A stretch of 64,000 nt of DNA from Chamaecrista fasciculata (taxonomy: Eukaryota > Streptophyta > Magnoliopsida > Fabales > Fabaceae), in the NCBI GenBank assembly GCA_003254925.1, contig QANZ01037281.1:68150-132149 (forward strand), given 5' to 3'. Below the pieces are notes generated by a model. That model worked only from the letters and a program-made list of their open reading frames with translations, was not told the DNA's origin and made no database searches. Position numbers and translations under genes: made by a program. Below, one piece after another: positions 11,404-23,699 of this stretch; position 1 is the first letter of the stretch; every line of letters begins with the position of its first letter.

Positions 11404-12002
11404 ATTAGAGGTTCAATTCAACCCTAAAATCCAGCGTTGCAGCTGCTAAATTAACAAATGTTAAAACTTTATTTTGGTCCTTAAATTATAAGAAAAAATT
11501 TTATTTTGATCTCTAAATTATTTTTTGTTCTACTTTATTCCTTGAGCTTTCTCAATTATTCTACTATCGTGATTTCATTTGATTTTTGTCATTATTTTTA
11601 TGTCTTAGACACTTGATTTAAATTATTTCTCTCTCATGTATATTTTAATAACTAGGTCGGCAAAGAAAGAAACAAATCTTAATTTTTGAAAAAATTAATC
11701 ATAAATTTATTACATTTTTAATTATTAAGAAAGATTATTTGTCTTTTTCTACAAACTCATTTGTTAGAGAAACATTTAAGTAAACTTCCTTATATATTTA
11801 TTATAATATTTTCTAATAAATATTTGACACGTGACAAAATTTTGATGTATGACTAATCATGATAGAGAGAGAATATTAAATACACTTTTTTTGCATGACC
11901 AATCATAAAAGAGAAAGTATGTAAATCAAGATTCTAATTGGAAGAACCTTATAACAAACAAATAAAGAATTTTACCTAAGTTTTATCTTTATTGGAATTG
12001 GT

Positions 12003-13167
12003 TAGGGATGGCAACAGATAGGGTATCCAGTGATTTTGTCACTATCCGTATCCGTATCCGTTTATCCTATCCAATATTTGTATCCTATCCGTATCCGCAC
12101 CATATCCGATATCCGACGGGTACCCGAAATACCCGAAAAAATATGGATATAGGATATGATATCTTATTTTATAAATCGAATATAACAGGTACTCGATGTG
12201 CATTATCCACCAACTAATATAAATAAATGAAATTTGTTATTTATGTATGTTTAAATTTAGTTTTTAATATAAAAAAAATTAAATATAATAGAACTAAAAA
12301 AATGATTATATAAAAATATGTATAAATATAATTAATTAGATTTAAATAATTATATATAAAATATTAAATTGAATGTAAAATATAAAAATTAAATAAGTAA
12401 TAGGGTATCGGATATCGGGTACCCTAACTATCTATTCATTTTGGACGGATATAGGGTATCCGAGGACAATATCCGTAACCGCCCAATATCTAAAAAATAT
12501 TTAATTTTCACTATCCCTATCCTATCCGATATCCGACAGATATCGGATAGTTTTTTCCATAGTTATTAAAACCGGACCGGATCGGCCGGTTGAACCGGTC
12601 ATTAGGCCGGTCCGAGTTGGTTTAATAACCGGCCAAGCAAAGAACCGGCCTGAACCGGCCAAAAACCGGGCGAACCGGAGGCAAACCGGTTGAACCGGTC
12701 CTGGTTTATTTTTTTTTCTTTTATTTTTTTTGTTGATTTTTTTGGTCTTTTTTTATAATTATGGGTCAAATATTAGAGAATGTTGATTATGAACCAAAAT
12801 TTGATAGAGAAAGTGATCATAAAATGTCACTTGATGATATTATATTGTTGAACATTATGAAAATTGATTATCTCTATATTAATTCATGTTAATTTATGAA
12901 AATTGTATTAATATATTAATGTTATAATTGTATTTTGTAACCTAATTATGAATATTTGAATTAAAATTTTATCATATATAGGTTTTTTTTATTATTTTTA
13001 ATTTATTTATTTATCAACGGTCCGACCCCGGTTGGACCCCGATTGAACCATTGAACCTTGAACCCCTCCTTCGACCGGTTCAATGGCCGGTCCGGTTTTA
13101 ATAACCTTGGTTTTTTCAGACGGATATGGGCGGGTACCCTAACTATCTTAAAAAATTGCCACCCCTA
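12003..13167. mobile_element. hAT-type element, TSD GAATTGGT, itself invaded
   Basis: It starts TAGGGATGGCAA and ends TTGCCACCCCTA. The direct repeat GAATTGGT flanks it exactly at 11995-12002 and 13168-13175. Both subterminal zones are full of TATCCGTATCC and GGGTACCC motifs arranged as inverted repeats. A second element occupies 12558-13109, so the original was about 600 bp. No transposase coding. Confidence 0.88.
12558..13109. mobile_element. Inner hAT-type element, TSD GTTTTTTC
   Basis: The ends are CATAGTTATTAAAACCGG and CCGGTTTTAATAACCTTG (inverted, two mismatches). They are flanked by GTTTTTTC at 12550-12557 and 13110-13117. Subterminal ACCGG/CCGGT repeats resemble those of the element at 10820-11403. 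It interrupts the host element's right half, so it inserted later. Confidence 0.88.
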
Positions 13168-13756
13168 GAATTGGTACATATAAGCCAAAAATTATTCATC
13201 TCTAATTCTCTATTATTTAAGTTAGATATATCATATAACCGTAGAAACATAATAAAATTTTGGACTAAAATATGTGAAAAAGTTTAGAGACCAAAACAAA
13301 ATTTGTCAAATAATTTAGAGACCAAAATGAGATTTTGACCAAGAAGAAGTTAGGGACAGAAAGAAATCAATGGAAAACAAAATAAGGAAAGAAATAAAGA
13401 AAGAAGTGGTTTCGTCGCCGTGAAGCTTCGAGACTTGTCTCCTCTGCGAGCGAGACACTCGGCACCCAAAAACACCGTTTTCATACTGCAATTAATACCA
13501 AAATTCGCTAGCTAGTCAATGTCATCAACCTCAGATCCATTTTTCACCCATACTTAACTACCCAAGTAACCACCTCCCTCTTTTTTCACTTCATTTTCAT
13601 TTTCCTCCTTCCTCCTCTCTCTGTGACTTCGTGTTTGCTCTGGGAAATGAAATCGGCTTAGTTTGATGATTCTGCTTCTGTTTCTCTAGCTTTGACAACA
13701 GCTACAAGGACTCATGTATGGGAGTTTCGCTCAGTTTATAGTTCGGTTGGCACCAG

Positions 13757-14192
13757 GTAAGTCGTCTCATCTAGTCAAACTTTCTTTTGTAAATTCTGCT
13801 GATTCTTCTAGTTCATTGATCGATTAGGTTTTCTTTGTTTTAATCTGAGAGCCTGCGGAGGAACTTCCATGTTCTTAATCTCGAAGCGATGTTGGTTTTG
13901 GTGTGAGCTATGTTGTGTGAGTGTCTAGTTGATCTGACGCAAGGGTTTGCTCTTTCGATTCCTGTTTCGTGGGAAAATTGTCTTGTATTGTCGTTGTTAA
14001 TGTGAGAAATCGCTGTTCATCATGGCTAATATTAGGAATGGAATATGAAAGGATTCTTATAATTCGTTTCCCTGAATTGATTTTGTCGTTATGAAATAAA
14101 TACTCTCTTAGTCTCTTATCTAGACAAGATGTTTGTAACTTGTATTTAGTGGGGTTGTCAGGTCTCCATAGGTTGCATTTTGTTAATTGCAG
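13757..14192 (+). other. Probable 5'-UTR intron of the GH43 gene
   Basis: A donor (CACCAG/GTAAGTCG) at 13757 and an acceptor (TTAATTGCAG) ending at 14192 frame a T-rich intron just before the coding start. The exon upstream, from roughly 13430, is CT-rich like a plant leader. The transcription start was not located. Confidence 0.6.
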
Positions 14193-14228
14193 CATTACCC
14201 TGAAGATAAAAAGGAAGAGAAATTGAGG

Positions 14229-16500
14229 ATGAGGAACAAATACAGGAAACCAACAAATTTACGTTGCAATAATGCAGGGAGCAGATTTTCTGCGACTGCT
14301 GTTGTATGGAGCTTGGTAGGATGCTTTCTTTTGCTTCATTTATATTCCAATATTCACCACAACGATGAGGAAAGTAGAGAGGTCACATTGCGCATAAGCC
14401 GCCATCCACAACTTCGTGAACTTCAACAAGTGGAAGAGGAGGAGAACATCAAACTCCCACCAAAGGGAAAGAGGTCCCCTAGGGCTGTGAAGCGTAGACC
14501 TAATAAGCGTTCTAACACAGTGATTGATGAATTCCTGGATGAGAATTCCCAACTTAGACACATTTTTTTTCCTGGTCAGAAAAGAGCTATAAATCCCATG
14601 AATGCAGGGAACGATAGTTATTTTTACTACCCTGGGAGAATTTGGTTGGATACAGATGGAAATCCTATTCAAGTCCATGGAGGTGGCATTCTCTATGATA
14701 AAAGATCAAGGACATACTATTGGTATGGTGAATATAAAGATGGGCCCACTTACCATGCCCACAAAAGAGGAGCTGCCCGGGTAAGTCATTTAATTTTTTT
14801 AAAAAAAAAAACTTGATTTCAAGTGTACCGTAATTTGTGCACTTTTAGTTAATATATATGGTAATTCTGTTCGTGGTTGTCAATGTAGGTGCTTCTTTTT
14901 ATAGTAGTGCTTTGTTTACATGGTTGCATCTTTTGCTTACCAAAATGATAACACTATCATTAATAATTGGAGGGTCTCTTCATAGGAAAGAACTCTTTGA
15001 ATAAATGACTTTTATCTTTGTCTTAGACCTGTAATTAATTCATGTTAGGATTTAGTTTGAGGGCCGTATGATTCATATCCATTTTAAGTAAATTCCAAAG
15101 GTTGAGTTCTGAACATTCTTGATATCATTAATTAAATTAATTGGATTTTCTCCCAATGTCTCATTTGGCTCATGAGATGCTAATGTTGGCTTAAGAGTTC
15201 TATATTCTCATCAGCCTAAAAGGCATATGATGAACTTGTGATGTGGTAAGTGGAGATTTTAGCAAATGTAAGAGTCCAGTGTAGAACTCATGCAAATATA
15301 TCATATTGGGAACTTTTTATAGGAAAATAAGCATCATACTGAGAGATATAAGAATTTCGATTTATGGAATTGAATGATGGCAGGTACTACAGGATAAAAA
15401 ATTATTCAGAGTACCATATTAATCTGCTCTTTCTATTACTGGTTTGTTCAGAAAGATTTTGAAGACCATCTTATATTTTTAGTTATTACATGTGAGGAGT
15501 ATATACCATTCAATTATGACATCCTCTTGCAGTGGCTACTGGCTACCAGTGAAGGGATTACTTTTTTCTTTTTCAAACCATCTGTACTTCCTCAGCTGCA
15601 TAATCACACGACAAAATTCTAACTATTCTGTATCTCGTTCTCCATCAGGTGGACGTCATAGGAGTTGGATGTTATTCTTCCAAGGATTTATGGACGTGGA
15701 AAAATGAGGGAATTGTTTTGGCAGCAGTAGAAACAGATGAAACTCATGATCTGCACAAATCAAATGTGCTTGAGAGGCCAAAAGTGGTTTACAATGACAA
15801 GACTGGGAAATATGTGATGTGGATGCACATAGATGATGCCAACTATACAAAAGCTTCTGTTGGGGTAGCAATCAGTGATACTCCTGATGGTCCCTTTGAT
15901 TACCTCGGTAGCCAAAGGCCGCATGGTTGTGACAGCAGGGATATGACTGTTTTCAAGGACGATGATGGTGTGGCATATCTAATCTACTCCTCTCTAGACA
16001 ATAGCGAACTACACATCGGACCCCTAACCGAAGATTATCTCAATGTGAATTCTGTTATGAGAAGGATTCTTGTGGGACAGCACAGAGAAGCACCTGCTCT
16101 CTTCAAGCACCAGGGCACATATTACATGATCACGTCTGGCTGCACAGGATGGGCCCCAAATGAGGCACTGGCTCATGCAGCTGAGTCAATCTTGGGGCCT
16201 TGGGAAACAATGGGAAATCCATGCGTTGGAGGAAACAAAGTTTTTCGACTTGCTACCTTCTTTGCTCAAAGCACTTTCGTGCTTCCTATACCTGGTTACC
16301 CTGGTTCATTTATTTTCATGGCAGATCGGTGGAATCCTGCGGATTTAAGGGACTCAAGATATGTATGGTTGCCTATGATAGTGGCAGGACCTGCTGATCA
16401 GCCACTGGAGTACAATTTTGAGTTCCCATTGTGGTCAAGAGTTTCTATCTATTGGCATAGAAAATGGAGACTTCCCTTGGGGTGGAGTGGACTAACATAA
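14229..16500 (+). CDS. GH43-family glycosidase, Golgi type II membrane protein (exo-beta-1,3-galactosidase type)
   Basis: Two coding exons, 14229-14780 and 15649-16500, give 467 residues. The ATG at 14229 is chosen because the protein then begins MRNKYRKPT with a short basic tail, as in the family, and it follows the UTR acceptor at 14192. A single hydrophobic anchor at about residues 22-40 predicts a type II Golgi protein. A basic stem (residues 80-95) follows, then the catalytic five-bladed propeller from about residue 130 to the end, with HGGGILYD, HKSNVLERPKV, DDANYTKA, CDSRDMTVFKDDDG and GQHREAPALFKH. Arabidopsis relatives (GH43A/GH43B, At3g49880/At5g67540, from memory) trim beta-1,3-galactan of arabinogalactan proteins in the Golgi and affect root cell expansion. 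Substrate here is inferred from family only. Length is normal for the family. Confidence 0.92.
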
Positions 16501-19500
16501 TGTAGGTTGTGAGTTCTCTTCTTTGTACATTTGTTTTCACTTGGAGTAAATTTATCTTTTAGTCTTTAAATTTGTCCTAAAACCACGATTTTCAATCAAT
16601 ATTCACGGACTAAATTTTAATTTTGGGACAAACTGGGAGACTAAAATATAAGTTTTCTCTCTCACCTGTGAATCCCCTGGTGAATATACCTCACTGAGTT
16701 GCATTGTCATACCCTGATTAAAGAGTTCACCCACAGCATGAGGACTCCAATATAGAAGAAAGTCTCAAGAACCTGCGGTGGACTTGACGCATTTCTAAAT
16801 TTACATCAAGTTCATAGTGTTTGAGGGAGCGTATATATATCGAGAAAAACTATCCCGCTAATATGTTGTGTAAATGATTCTTTCATGTTTGTAATATTTC
16901 AACTTTTTTCTTTTTCTCTGGGGTTCTGATCTGATTGTGAGATTTCTTCAAATACTAGCAGCTAGCTAGTAGCTAGGATATATTGTGGCTGTCAACTCAA
17001 TCAATTATTTAATTCTTCCTCCTTTAACTGTTGGGCTTAGTTTCAGCAAGCCCATTGTTTTGTTGGATTGGTAATGGACCCCAAACAGATACATTTACTC
17101 TTACTTAACACTTATGGATCCACCACTTTTGACATTCTCTAGACCATTGGGTCTGCCCCCATTTTTTTATTTGTTACAGACCCTAAAACAAATTTGGAGA
17201 TGTCACACATGAAAACTTAACAGCAAGAGTGGAGAAGTTTGTGAAGTGTATAGAGAAATGGAAAAAAAAAAAAAAATTAGAGAAAATGTAGATCCCATCA
17301 ATTTAATTGTTTAATATATTTAGAAAGCTTTATTCTCTCTCTTTCTTTCTATTTTTCTTATGCTTTACACGCTTCACAAACTTTGAAGGAACTAATCCCC
17401 TAATATTGTGAGTTAGGATTTCTAATTCATTGTTGTCGGATTCCTCAACTATGGCACTATCGAAAAAGTAGTTCGTATTGTTATTAATTATGAAAACAAT
17501 GGGTTCACAGAAACAGGAAAAATCAGACAGAGACAGAGATCCTGAAGTACTAGATGGGTTGGATGTTACCCACCACGAACTAACTTTCTTGCGTTTGAAG
17601 GTTGAATTCAATTGAAGAAGTCGGTCCCATGAAAACACAAAAGGTATATGTAAGCTGGTCATTGTCAATGTCACAGAAAAAAGGATACCAATTAAAGGGT
17701 AAAGGCTTAAACTCGTAGAAGGTAGGGGCCAGCATCACCCTTTTTCAAAAGAAGAAATTAAAACTATGAGTGATGAGTGATTGTGAGATACATTAATTAT
17801 TTCTAGATAAAGAAAATTTTAACTTATATGTAAGTAAAATAAATGGGAGGTCAGTAAGTGGGCATGGAGATCAGAGGGCAAGTCTCATCAGAAAATCGAA
17901 GACATGCAACCCTAAAAAGATGAACCCACTATTCATAATATAATACTTCTTTTTTCACTGTTTACTTTTTTTTTTTGGACTGAATTTTCACTGTTTACTA
18001 CGACGTGTACACTTTCAAATTATTAGCTTTCATGGGCAAAAGGTGCCTCTCATGAGCCCTTTATCTTACCTCCATGAAAGATTATTTTTCAGGCTTCGTG
18101 GGGGCCATGCATGAAAGAGCCCTAAAGCTTAAAATCTGTATAAAGATGATAGACTTTAGAGAGAAGAAGAAAAAAAGAAAGAAAGATGCATGCTTGACTA
18201 TATATTTCAAAGACAGCTTTCTGTATTATGTGCTGGCCACTATAAAACCCTTGAGCCACTAATGACTATATATGCTCCTTTTTATGAGATTCCACGTTTT
18301 CACCCAACTTAGTGGCCTTCCTAACTCCCAATAAGGGTATATATATATACACACTAACTCACATATATAAAAAATGAGCAAACTAGTTTTTTAACCCTAA
18401 AATTTATCTAAAAATTCTGATTTAGTCATGATATTCATGAAAACATATACTTTTTAGTCTTGATCTTTTTTTTTTTAATAATATCGACTATTACAATATC
18501 TTAGGCTAAAAAATATGTTTTTAATATTTAATGTCTAAATTTTGAAACAAATTTAAACATTCAAAAAGAATTTTTCTCATAAAAGAATTGATCACCTCCA
18601 CCTTCTATATATATATATATATATATAACATCTTATATCTATATGTGGAGTCTGATATTGAAAAAAAGAACGGGTTAAAAAAATCGATCTCTCAAAGAGG
18701 GATATGAGGTGTGTTGCCTCTGTTAAATCTTCGAAGTCTTTTAAAATTTTTAGATATTGTGTACGTAGATCTACCTTTTGGTGTATATTGATAGTATAGG
18801 AGATCTAAATTTTATTTTCTTTCTCAGTTGTGTTCTCTAGAATTTTCTTCTCTTTTCTTATACTTATGTATATGTTCTGTGGTGCGTAAGGTTAAGTTTT
18901 CATTATTAGTACAAAGTATGAATGCCAATCTTATGGCAACTCCCCCTAATTACTGCCTTAATCTCCTGACAGATGACCTGGCTGGTGTGTCTAGGCCTAG
19001 GATGATCCCTGTTTAGTCTCTTCTGTTACTTTTGATTACCAAAAAAAAAGTATGAATGGACATCTACTTAATCATATCCGAGTTACCTTTATTTAAAGTG
19101 TTAAAGCTGATATCATGTTTATACACCTAATAATACCAAATCCTGTTTCTTTCTGCACCTTTTTATGTGTGAGGAAATTAAAATAGATTAGTGTGGTAAT
19201 TTATAAGGCCAGTCTAACTGCTACGAAAATAACCCAAAAAAATATATATTTTTATAACTAATACAATATTATCTCCGGCTTCATTATGTTTTTCCTTCCC
19301 TTTAGTTGAGCAACCAAAAAATTATTTATACAGCTCGCATTTCTGGTCAAATTTGGTCTATGCAATATACATATATAACCCAAAAAAGGGTATAATAATG
19401 AAAAAGAAACAGATCAACGTAGCTGATATAGAAGGAGAAGTTCTACTTCAACTAAAAAAATGACCATATTGGATGAACCCATAAAATTGCATTATATATG

Positions 19501-20036
19501 CAGATTACTACATCATTAAATATTTTTTTTTATGGAACATCGAATATTAATTTGGGACTATATAATTCCGAGTTATTTAATTTTAAATATAGAGAATATG
19601 CATAAACATAAAAGTTACGAACTATGCAAATCATGTATGGGCACAATCCAATTAATTTATAAAGAAGAGATAAAAATTAAAAAAAAAAACAAATAATATA
19701 ATTAAGTAAAACCATTAAGATCGAGAATATGAATAAGCTGAAGAATTATGCCTTTGATTAGTTTCTTCATACAGATATTCAAGCCATGATCTATTTTTTT
19801 TTTTCTGGGTAATAAGAAAAATTAATCACATCATGATATGAAAGAAGAAAAATGATAATATTGGCCAAAAAGAAAAAAAAGAAAAATGATAATGCACAAA
19901 CCATATCCAACTAGTATTATACTTATCAAACTAATTTAACCCCAATATTTTTTAAGAAAAAAAAAAACTCACAACAAATGAACTCCGTCAACGCACGTGC
20001 CAAAAAAACCGAGATCACGTGCGATTCATTCTGTCG
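16501..20036. other. Intergenic region between GH43 and SHR-like genes
   Basis: No gene is supported. It holds a small imperfect inverted repeat just after the GH43 stop (about 16553-16654), T-rich and AT microsatellite tracts (for example 18605-18627), the short retroinsertion at 18925-19046, and low-complexity AT-rich DNA. Confidence 0.5.
18925..19046 (+). mobile_element. Very short poly-A-tailed retroinsertion (LINE 3' end) with 12-bp TSD
   Basis: About 120 bp ending in an A-run is flanked by AAAGTATGAATG at 18913-18924 and 19047-19058 (the first As merge with the tail). The inserted piece reads like a LINE 3' end, but it is not the tail of the LINE at 1575-4811. Confidence 0.65.
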
Positions 20037-21554
20037 TCAAGGCCTCCATGCACTAGCCCACACCACCGGCTGATCCTTCCACGTCAAGAATATTCCGGCA
20101 TCGGCGCTTTCCGTTATCGCCCACCCCTCTTTATACCTTCTCAACAAGGCTCTCACATCGTCAGAAACCTCGTCACTAAACGACGTCGCATTGAAACCCC
20201 CACCATGCATTCGCTGCGACCACCTCACTGCGGTCTCCCGCCTTTCCACTGACTCCACCGGCGAACACGCCACCAAGTCCACGACGGCCCTCCCGGCCGC
20301 ACGCTCGAGCATCAACCGCTCGTGACTTGCACGTGGGAAGCTCTCATCCAAAGCCTCAAAGTAAACCCTAAACCACCTCAAGCATTCTTGAAAACCTCGT
20401 ACAAATTCAAACCCATGAAACCCTACATCAAGATCCGCTTCTTCTTCAACCACTGTAACAATCCTAGGTTGTAATCTCCTTAACGTAGATATCAACACGT
20501 CACGATTGTTCCCAATGGGCGCGATCGTGTGCAACGCGTTCACACAGTTAATAGCTAGAGCCTCGTCGTCTTTGAATTCCACGTCGGAAAAGTCAAACTC
20601 CGCGAGATCTCCCACGTGGTGGATGACGTGGAATTTAAACGGCACGCCCATGAGCCTGGCGAATTTCTCCATCCTCATCCCTATCTCCTTCATCACTCTC
20701 TCGCTCCCGGTTCCGCCACGTGGCGTTGCCACGACGGCGGTTAGCCGGAAGTGCGGCGTGTCGTCCGACCGGGTGGCGAGGGCCTCGAGGAAGGTGGGCC
20801 ATTGGGTGCAATACGTGTTGCTAATGTCAATAATGTGTAATTTGGGCTCGTTTTCTAGGGCTTCAAGGATTGCCCCATTGGAAGCGACGTGACCGAAGGT
20901 CATCCAAGGGCTGACTTCTTGGAATTTAAGGATCGTTTTTCGGGTTGAGTCAAACGAGGAGGTTTTGTTGGAGGCCGAGGATAGCGTGCGACGCGTGCGG
21001 TCGCCGGAGTCGGTGACGTGGCTGAACAGCGCCTGAAGGAAGTAAGAGGCGAGCTTTTGGTGGGTGTCGCCATAAGGGCTGGCGAGTTCGTTGAGCATCC
21101 ACATGAGGTGTTGAGCACGCGCGTTATCCTTGTCGGAAATGGCACGTGCTGTTTCGAGGAGGATGTCGTGTGCCCAAGTGGGAGAAAATTGAAGCGCGTG
21201 GATATCACGCGCGGAAGGTGTGTGTGGGAAGGAGAAGTCAGAAGGCGTGGGTGTAGTGGTGGTGGTATAAGGAGGAAGAGTAGTAATAGTAGTAGTAGTA
21301 GTAGGGTGAGAGTGATGATAAGGATAATAGTGTTTAGAAGAAGACGATGATAAGTCTTCTTCGTTGTTATTATTATTATTATTATTAGGATCCATGAAAA
21401 AGTTGAAGCATTCTTCGGAATCTTCGTAGTGATTATTGTAGTTTTGTGATCTGGAGGATCTTGAGCTGCTAGAGGTGGTGGAGTTATTGAGAGATTGATG
21501 ATGGTGATGATTAAGTTGGTGTTGAAAGCTGACTAGCCGAAATAAGGTATCCAT
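20037..21554 (-). CDS. SHR: GRAS transcription factor, SHORT-ROOT-like
   Basis: One uninterrupted exon of 505 codons, as in SHR genes. The N-terminus MDTLFRLVS and the EECFNFFMD and EEDLSSSSS blocks are SHR signatures. They sit in a low-complexity region of His, Ser, Asn and Thr runs (residues 1-105). The GRAS domain follows: leucine-rich region I from about 127, VHIID-type core LHIID at 239-243, second leucine-rich region about 285-320, PFYRE-type region about 330-420, and SAW end with VVWASAW at 497-503. SHR moves from stele to endodermis and, with SCARECROW, activates cell-cycle and endodermal genes; that is family knowledge. No frame damage is seen. Upstream minus-strand sequence (21555-22700) is rich in GA and AT microsatellites. 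Orthology rather than membership of a sister SHR-clade gene is inferred from the N-terminus. Confidence 0.93.
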   Translation of the reverse strand: MDTLFRLVSFQHQLNHHHHQSLNNSTTSSSSRSSRSQNYNNHYEDSEECFNFFMDPNNNNNNNNEEDLSSSSSKHYYPYHHSHPTTTTTITTLPPYTTTTTPTPSDFSFPHTPSARDIHALQFSPTWAHDILLETARAISDKDNARAQHLMWMLNELASPYGDTHQKLASYFLQALFSHVTDSGDRTRRTLSSASNKTSSFDSTRKTILKFQEVSPWMTFGHVASNGAILEALENEPKLHIIDISNTYCTQWPTFLEALATRSDDTPHFRLTAVVATPRGGTGSERVMKEIGMRMEKFARLMGVPFKFHVIHHVGDLAEFDFSDVEFKDDEALAINCVNALHTIAPIGNNRDVLISTLRRLQPRIVTVVEEEADLDVGFHGFEFVRGFQECLRWFRVYFEALDESFPRASHERLMLERAAGRAVVDLVACSPVESVERRETAVRWSQRMHGGGFNATSFSDEVSDDVRALLRRYKEGWAITESADAGIFLTWKDQPVVWASAWRP

Positions 21555-23194
21555 TTATCTAACATCAAAATGGATGAATATGAATGAATGAACTTACTGC
21601 AAATTAAAGTAGAGATAGATAGATAGATAGATCTGTTGGATATAATGAATCTCAACGGAGGGAGCAATATGGGGTTTACTACTACGTAACGTACTGTTTT
21701 TTAACAGTGGGGAAGAAGAATATAATGATTAGAGCTATATAAATAAGCTAAGGTTAATTAAGAGGAGCCAGTAAGGAATAAGGATATGATGGTATGTATA
21801 TAGTATATATAGGTGTGTTGTGGAAGGAAGGAATTACAAGAGGAGCTATAGATAGCTATAGCTAGGTTAATTTGTACCTTACGAGAGTCAAGACTGATCA
21901 AGATTCAAGAAGGTGTGGGTTGTGTAACTATAGAGGAAGGTAAGTAGCGACTAGCGAGAGTGAAACTGGAATTATAATAATTAAAAATAAAAAGTATATA
22001 GTCGTCTGATGGATCTCCTTTTTGTGGAATCGATGGGAAAGAAATATACATGGAGGTGGGGTGGGGGATGTGCTTTCTTTACTATACAATACATATAGCT
22101 ACTAGATAGCTAGCTAGATAGGTTGATTAACTTTAAGAAAGAGAAAGAGAGAAAGGAAAAAAAAAGAAAGAAAGAGATGTGGGTAGGGTTCATATGGCCT
22201 AGTTGATGCTTAGAATAGAATTCTTCTGACAAAAAGATGAGAAATATTAATATATATATATATATATAGCGTGAGGCCGTGAGGGTGAAAAATAAAAGTA
22301 GAGGAAGCAAAGGGAAGCGAAGAGAGAGAGAGATTTCAACGAAAAAAAAAGAAAAGAGAGAGAGATCACCAAATGGCCTGGCTTAGTGGGTTAGCTTTAT
22401 TTCGATTATATTCTTTCAGAGAAAAGAGGAGAGAAAGATTTACATTAATATTTTACAAGTATATATTTTATTTTATGGTGTATTGTGAGTTGTGAGTGAA
22501 TGAGTGAGTGGGAACACGCGTGCCAAATGTGTTTAGAGAGAGAAAAGAGAAAAAGCTACCGGCGAGAGTGATGATGATCTCTCTCTCTCTGCAGTCACTC
22601 ACATTCCTTGCCTCCTAATCCCTCTCCAAACTCTGCCAAAATTCCCATCTACTTTTCTTTTTCCACACTACACACACATGCATATACATACACACACACA
22701 CACATATATATATATATATGGTATTTACATGAATGAATAAGCCCATACGCCAATGTGTCATATATATGTACTCTTCTCCAAGTTCTAGGGCATGCCTATT
22801 GCCTATTCCCTATTGCCTAGCTAATCCCTTCTTTACTTTTGATTTTTTTGTTCTTTCTCCAACACCCACCAAGTTTGATTTCCATGGTTTATAACCATAT
22901 ATATGCACCAACTATATTACTTCCCCTAATCACATTCACTTCAAGCTTCAAACTTCATCACTACTTGTCATGCATGCTCATGCAAGCATGCTTCATATTT
23001 GCACACACTACTTGATGCTTATCATGGTTATTTGTTCCACTTCACCATTAATTCTCACTTAACTTTCTTTTTTTCAACTCCATTTCCCATATTATTGCTA
23101 GCTAGCTAGCTGCCAAACTCCTGCTTCATTCCTTCTTTGTCCAAATCACTCTGGTGTTGTGCCTCGTTGTCAATGAATTGTTCCTTTTATTATT
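21555..23194. other. Upstream region of the SHR-like gene
   Basis: This stretch contains the presumed SHR-like promoter (minus strand). Visible are GATA repeats near 21614-21632, GA-rich tracts (22130-22350), AT and CA microsatellites (22250-22270, 22690-22720) and repeated CTAGCTAG motifs. No coding region is seen. Confidence 0.45.
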
Positions 23195-23609
23195 GGTCAA
23201 AGTCAAAATTTAGTTTCATATTTTTTTGTTCACTTTACAATTTGGTCTTGTATTTTTTTTTTTTGCATTTTTTGTCTCGTATCATTACAAAAGGTTTCAA
23301 TTTGGTCTTATATCATTTTTATCCTAAATTTTTTTGTCAAGTTGCAAAATTGGTCTCATATCCTTATCAAAAAATCAACCATTAGTTGATCCTTTTGTAA
23401 AATATAGGATCACTTCTTCATTTGACCCAAAGATATAGGATCAATTCTCAATTGACCTACAAATATGGGACCAAATCTGCAACAAAAAAATATGTGACCA
23501 AATTAGAACTTAACACAGAAATATGTGACTAAAAAAAGTGCAAAAAAAAATATAGGAGAGCAAATTATAAACTGAACAAAGTATATGAGACCAAATTTAA
23601 ACTTTGAGC
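23195..23609. mobile_element. Long-TIR foldback element with 9-bp TSD
   Basis: It begins GGTCAAAGTCAAAATTTAG and ends AAATTTAAACTTTGAGC. It is flanked by TTTATTATT at 23186-23194 and 23610-23618. Most of the element can fold on itself; it repeats variants of TTTGGTCTCATAT. A 9-bp TSD and long TIRs suggest a Mutator-like non-autonomous element. Confidence 0.75.
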
Positions 23610-23699
23610 TTTATTATTATTGCTGTTGGTAAACACTTCCTTATTAGTTAATTGTGGTCACCATATCTCAGGCAAAACAAAAAATTGGCGAATACTATA

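Larger units (their letters stand above)
11463..13335. mobile_element. Outer foldback repeat hosting two nested elements
   Basis: The left arm (about 11463-11540, TTTATTTTGGTCCTTAAATT) is mirrored by the right arm (about 13262-13335, ending in AGAGACCAAAATGAG). The hAT-type element at 12003-13167 lies inside it. Exact ends and TSD were not resolved, so the limits are approximate. Confidence 0.5.

Noticed and set aside
20019..21350. Open frames antisense to or overlapping the SHR-like exon
   Set aside because: They are shadows of a GC-richer coding exon and have no family resemblance.
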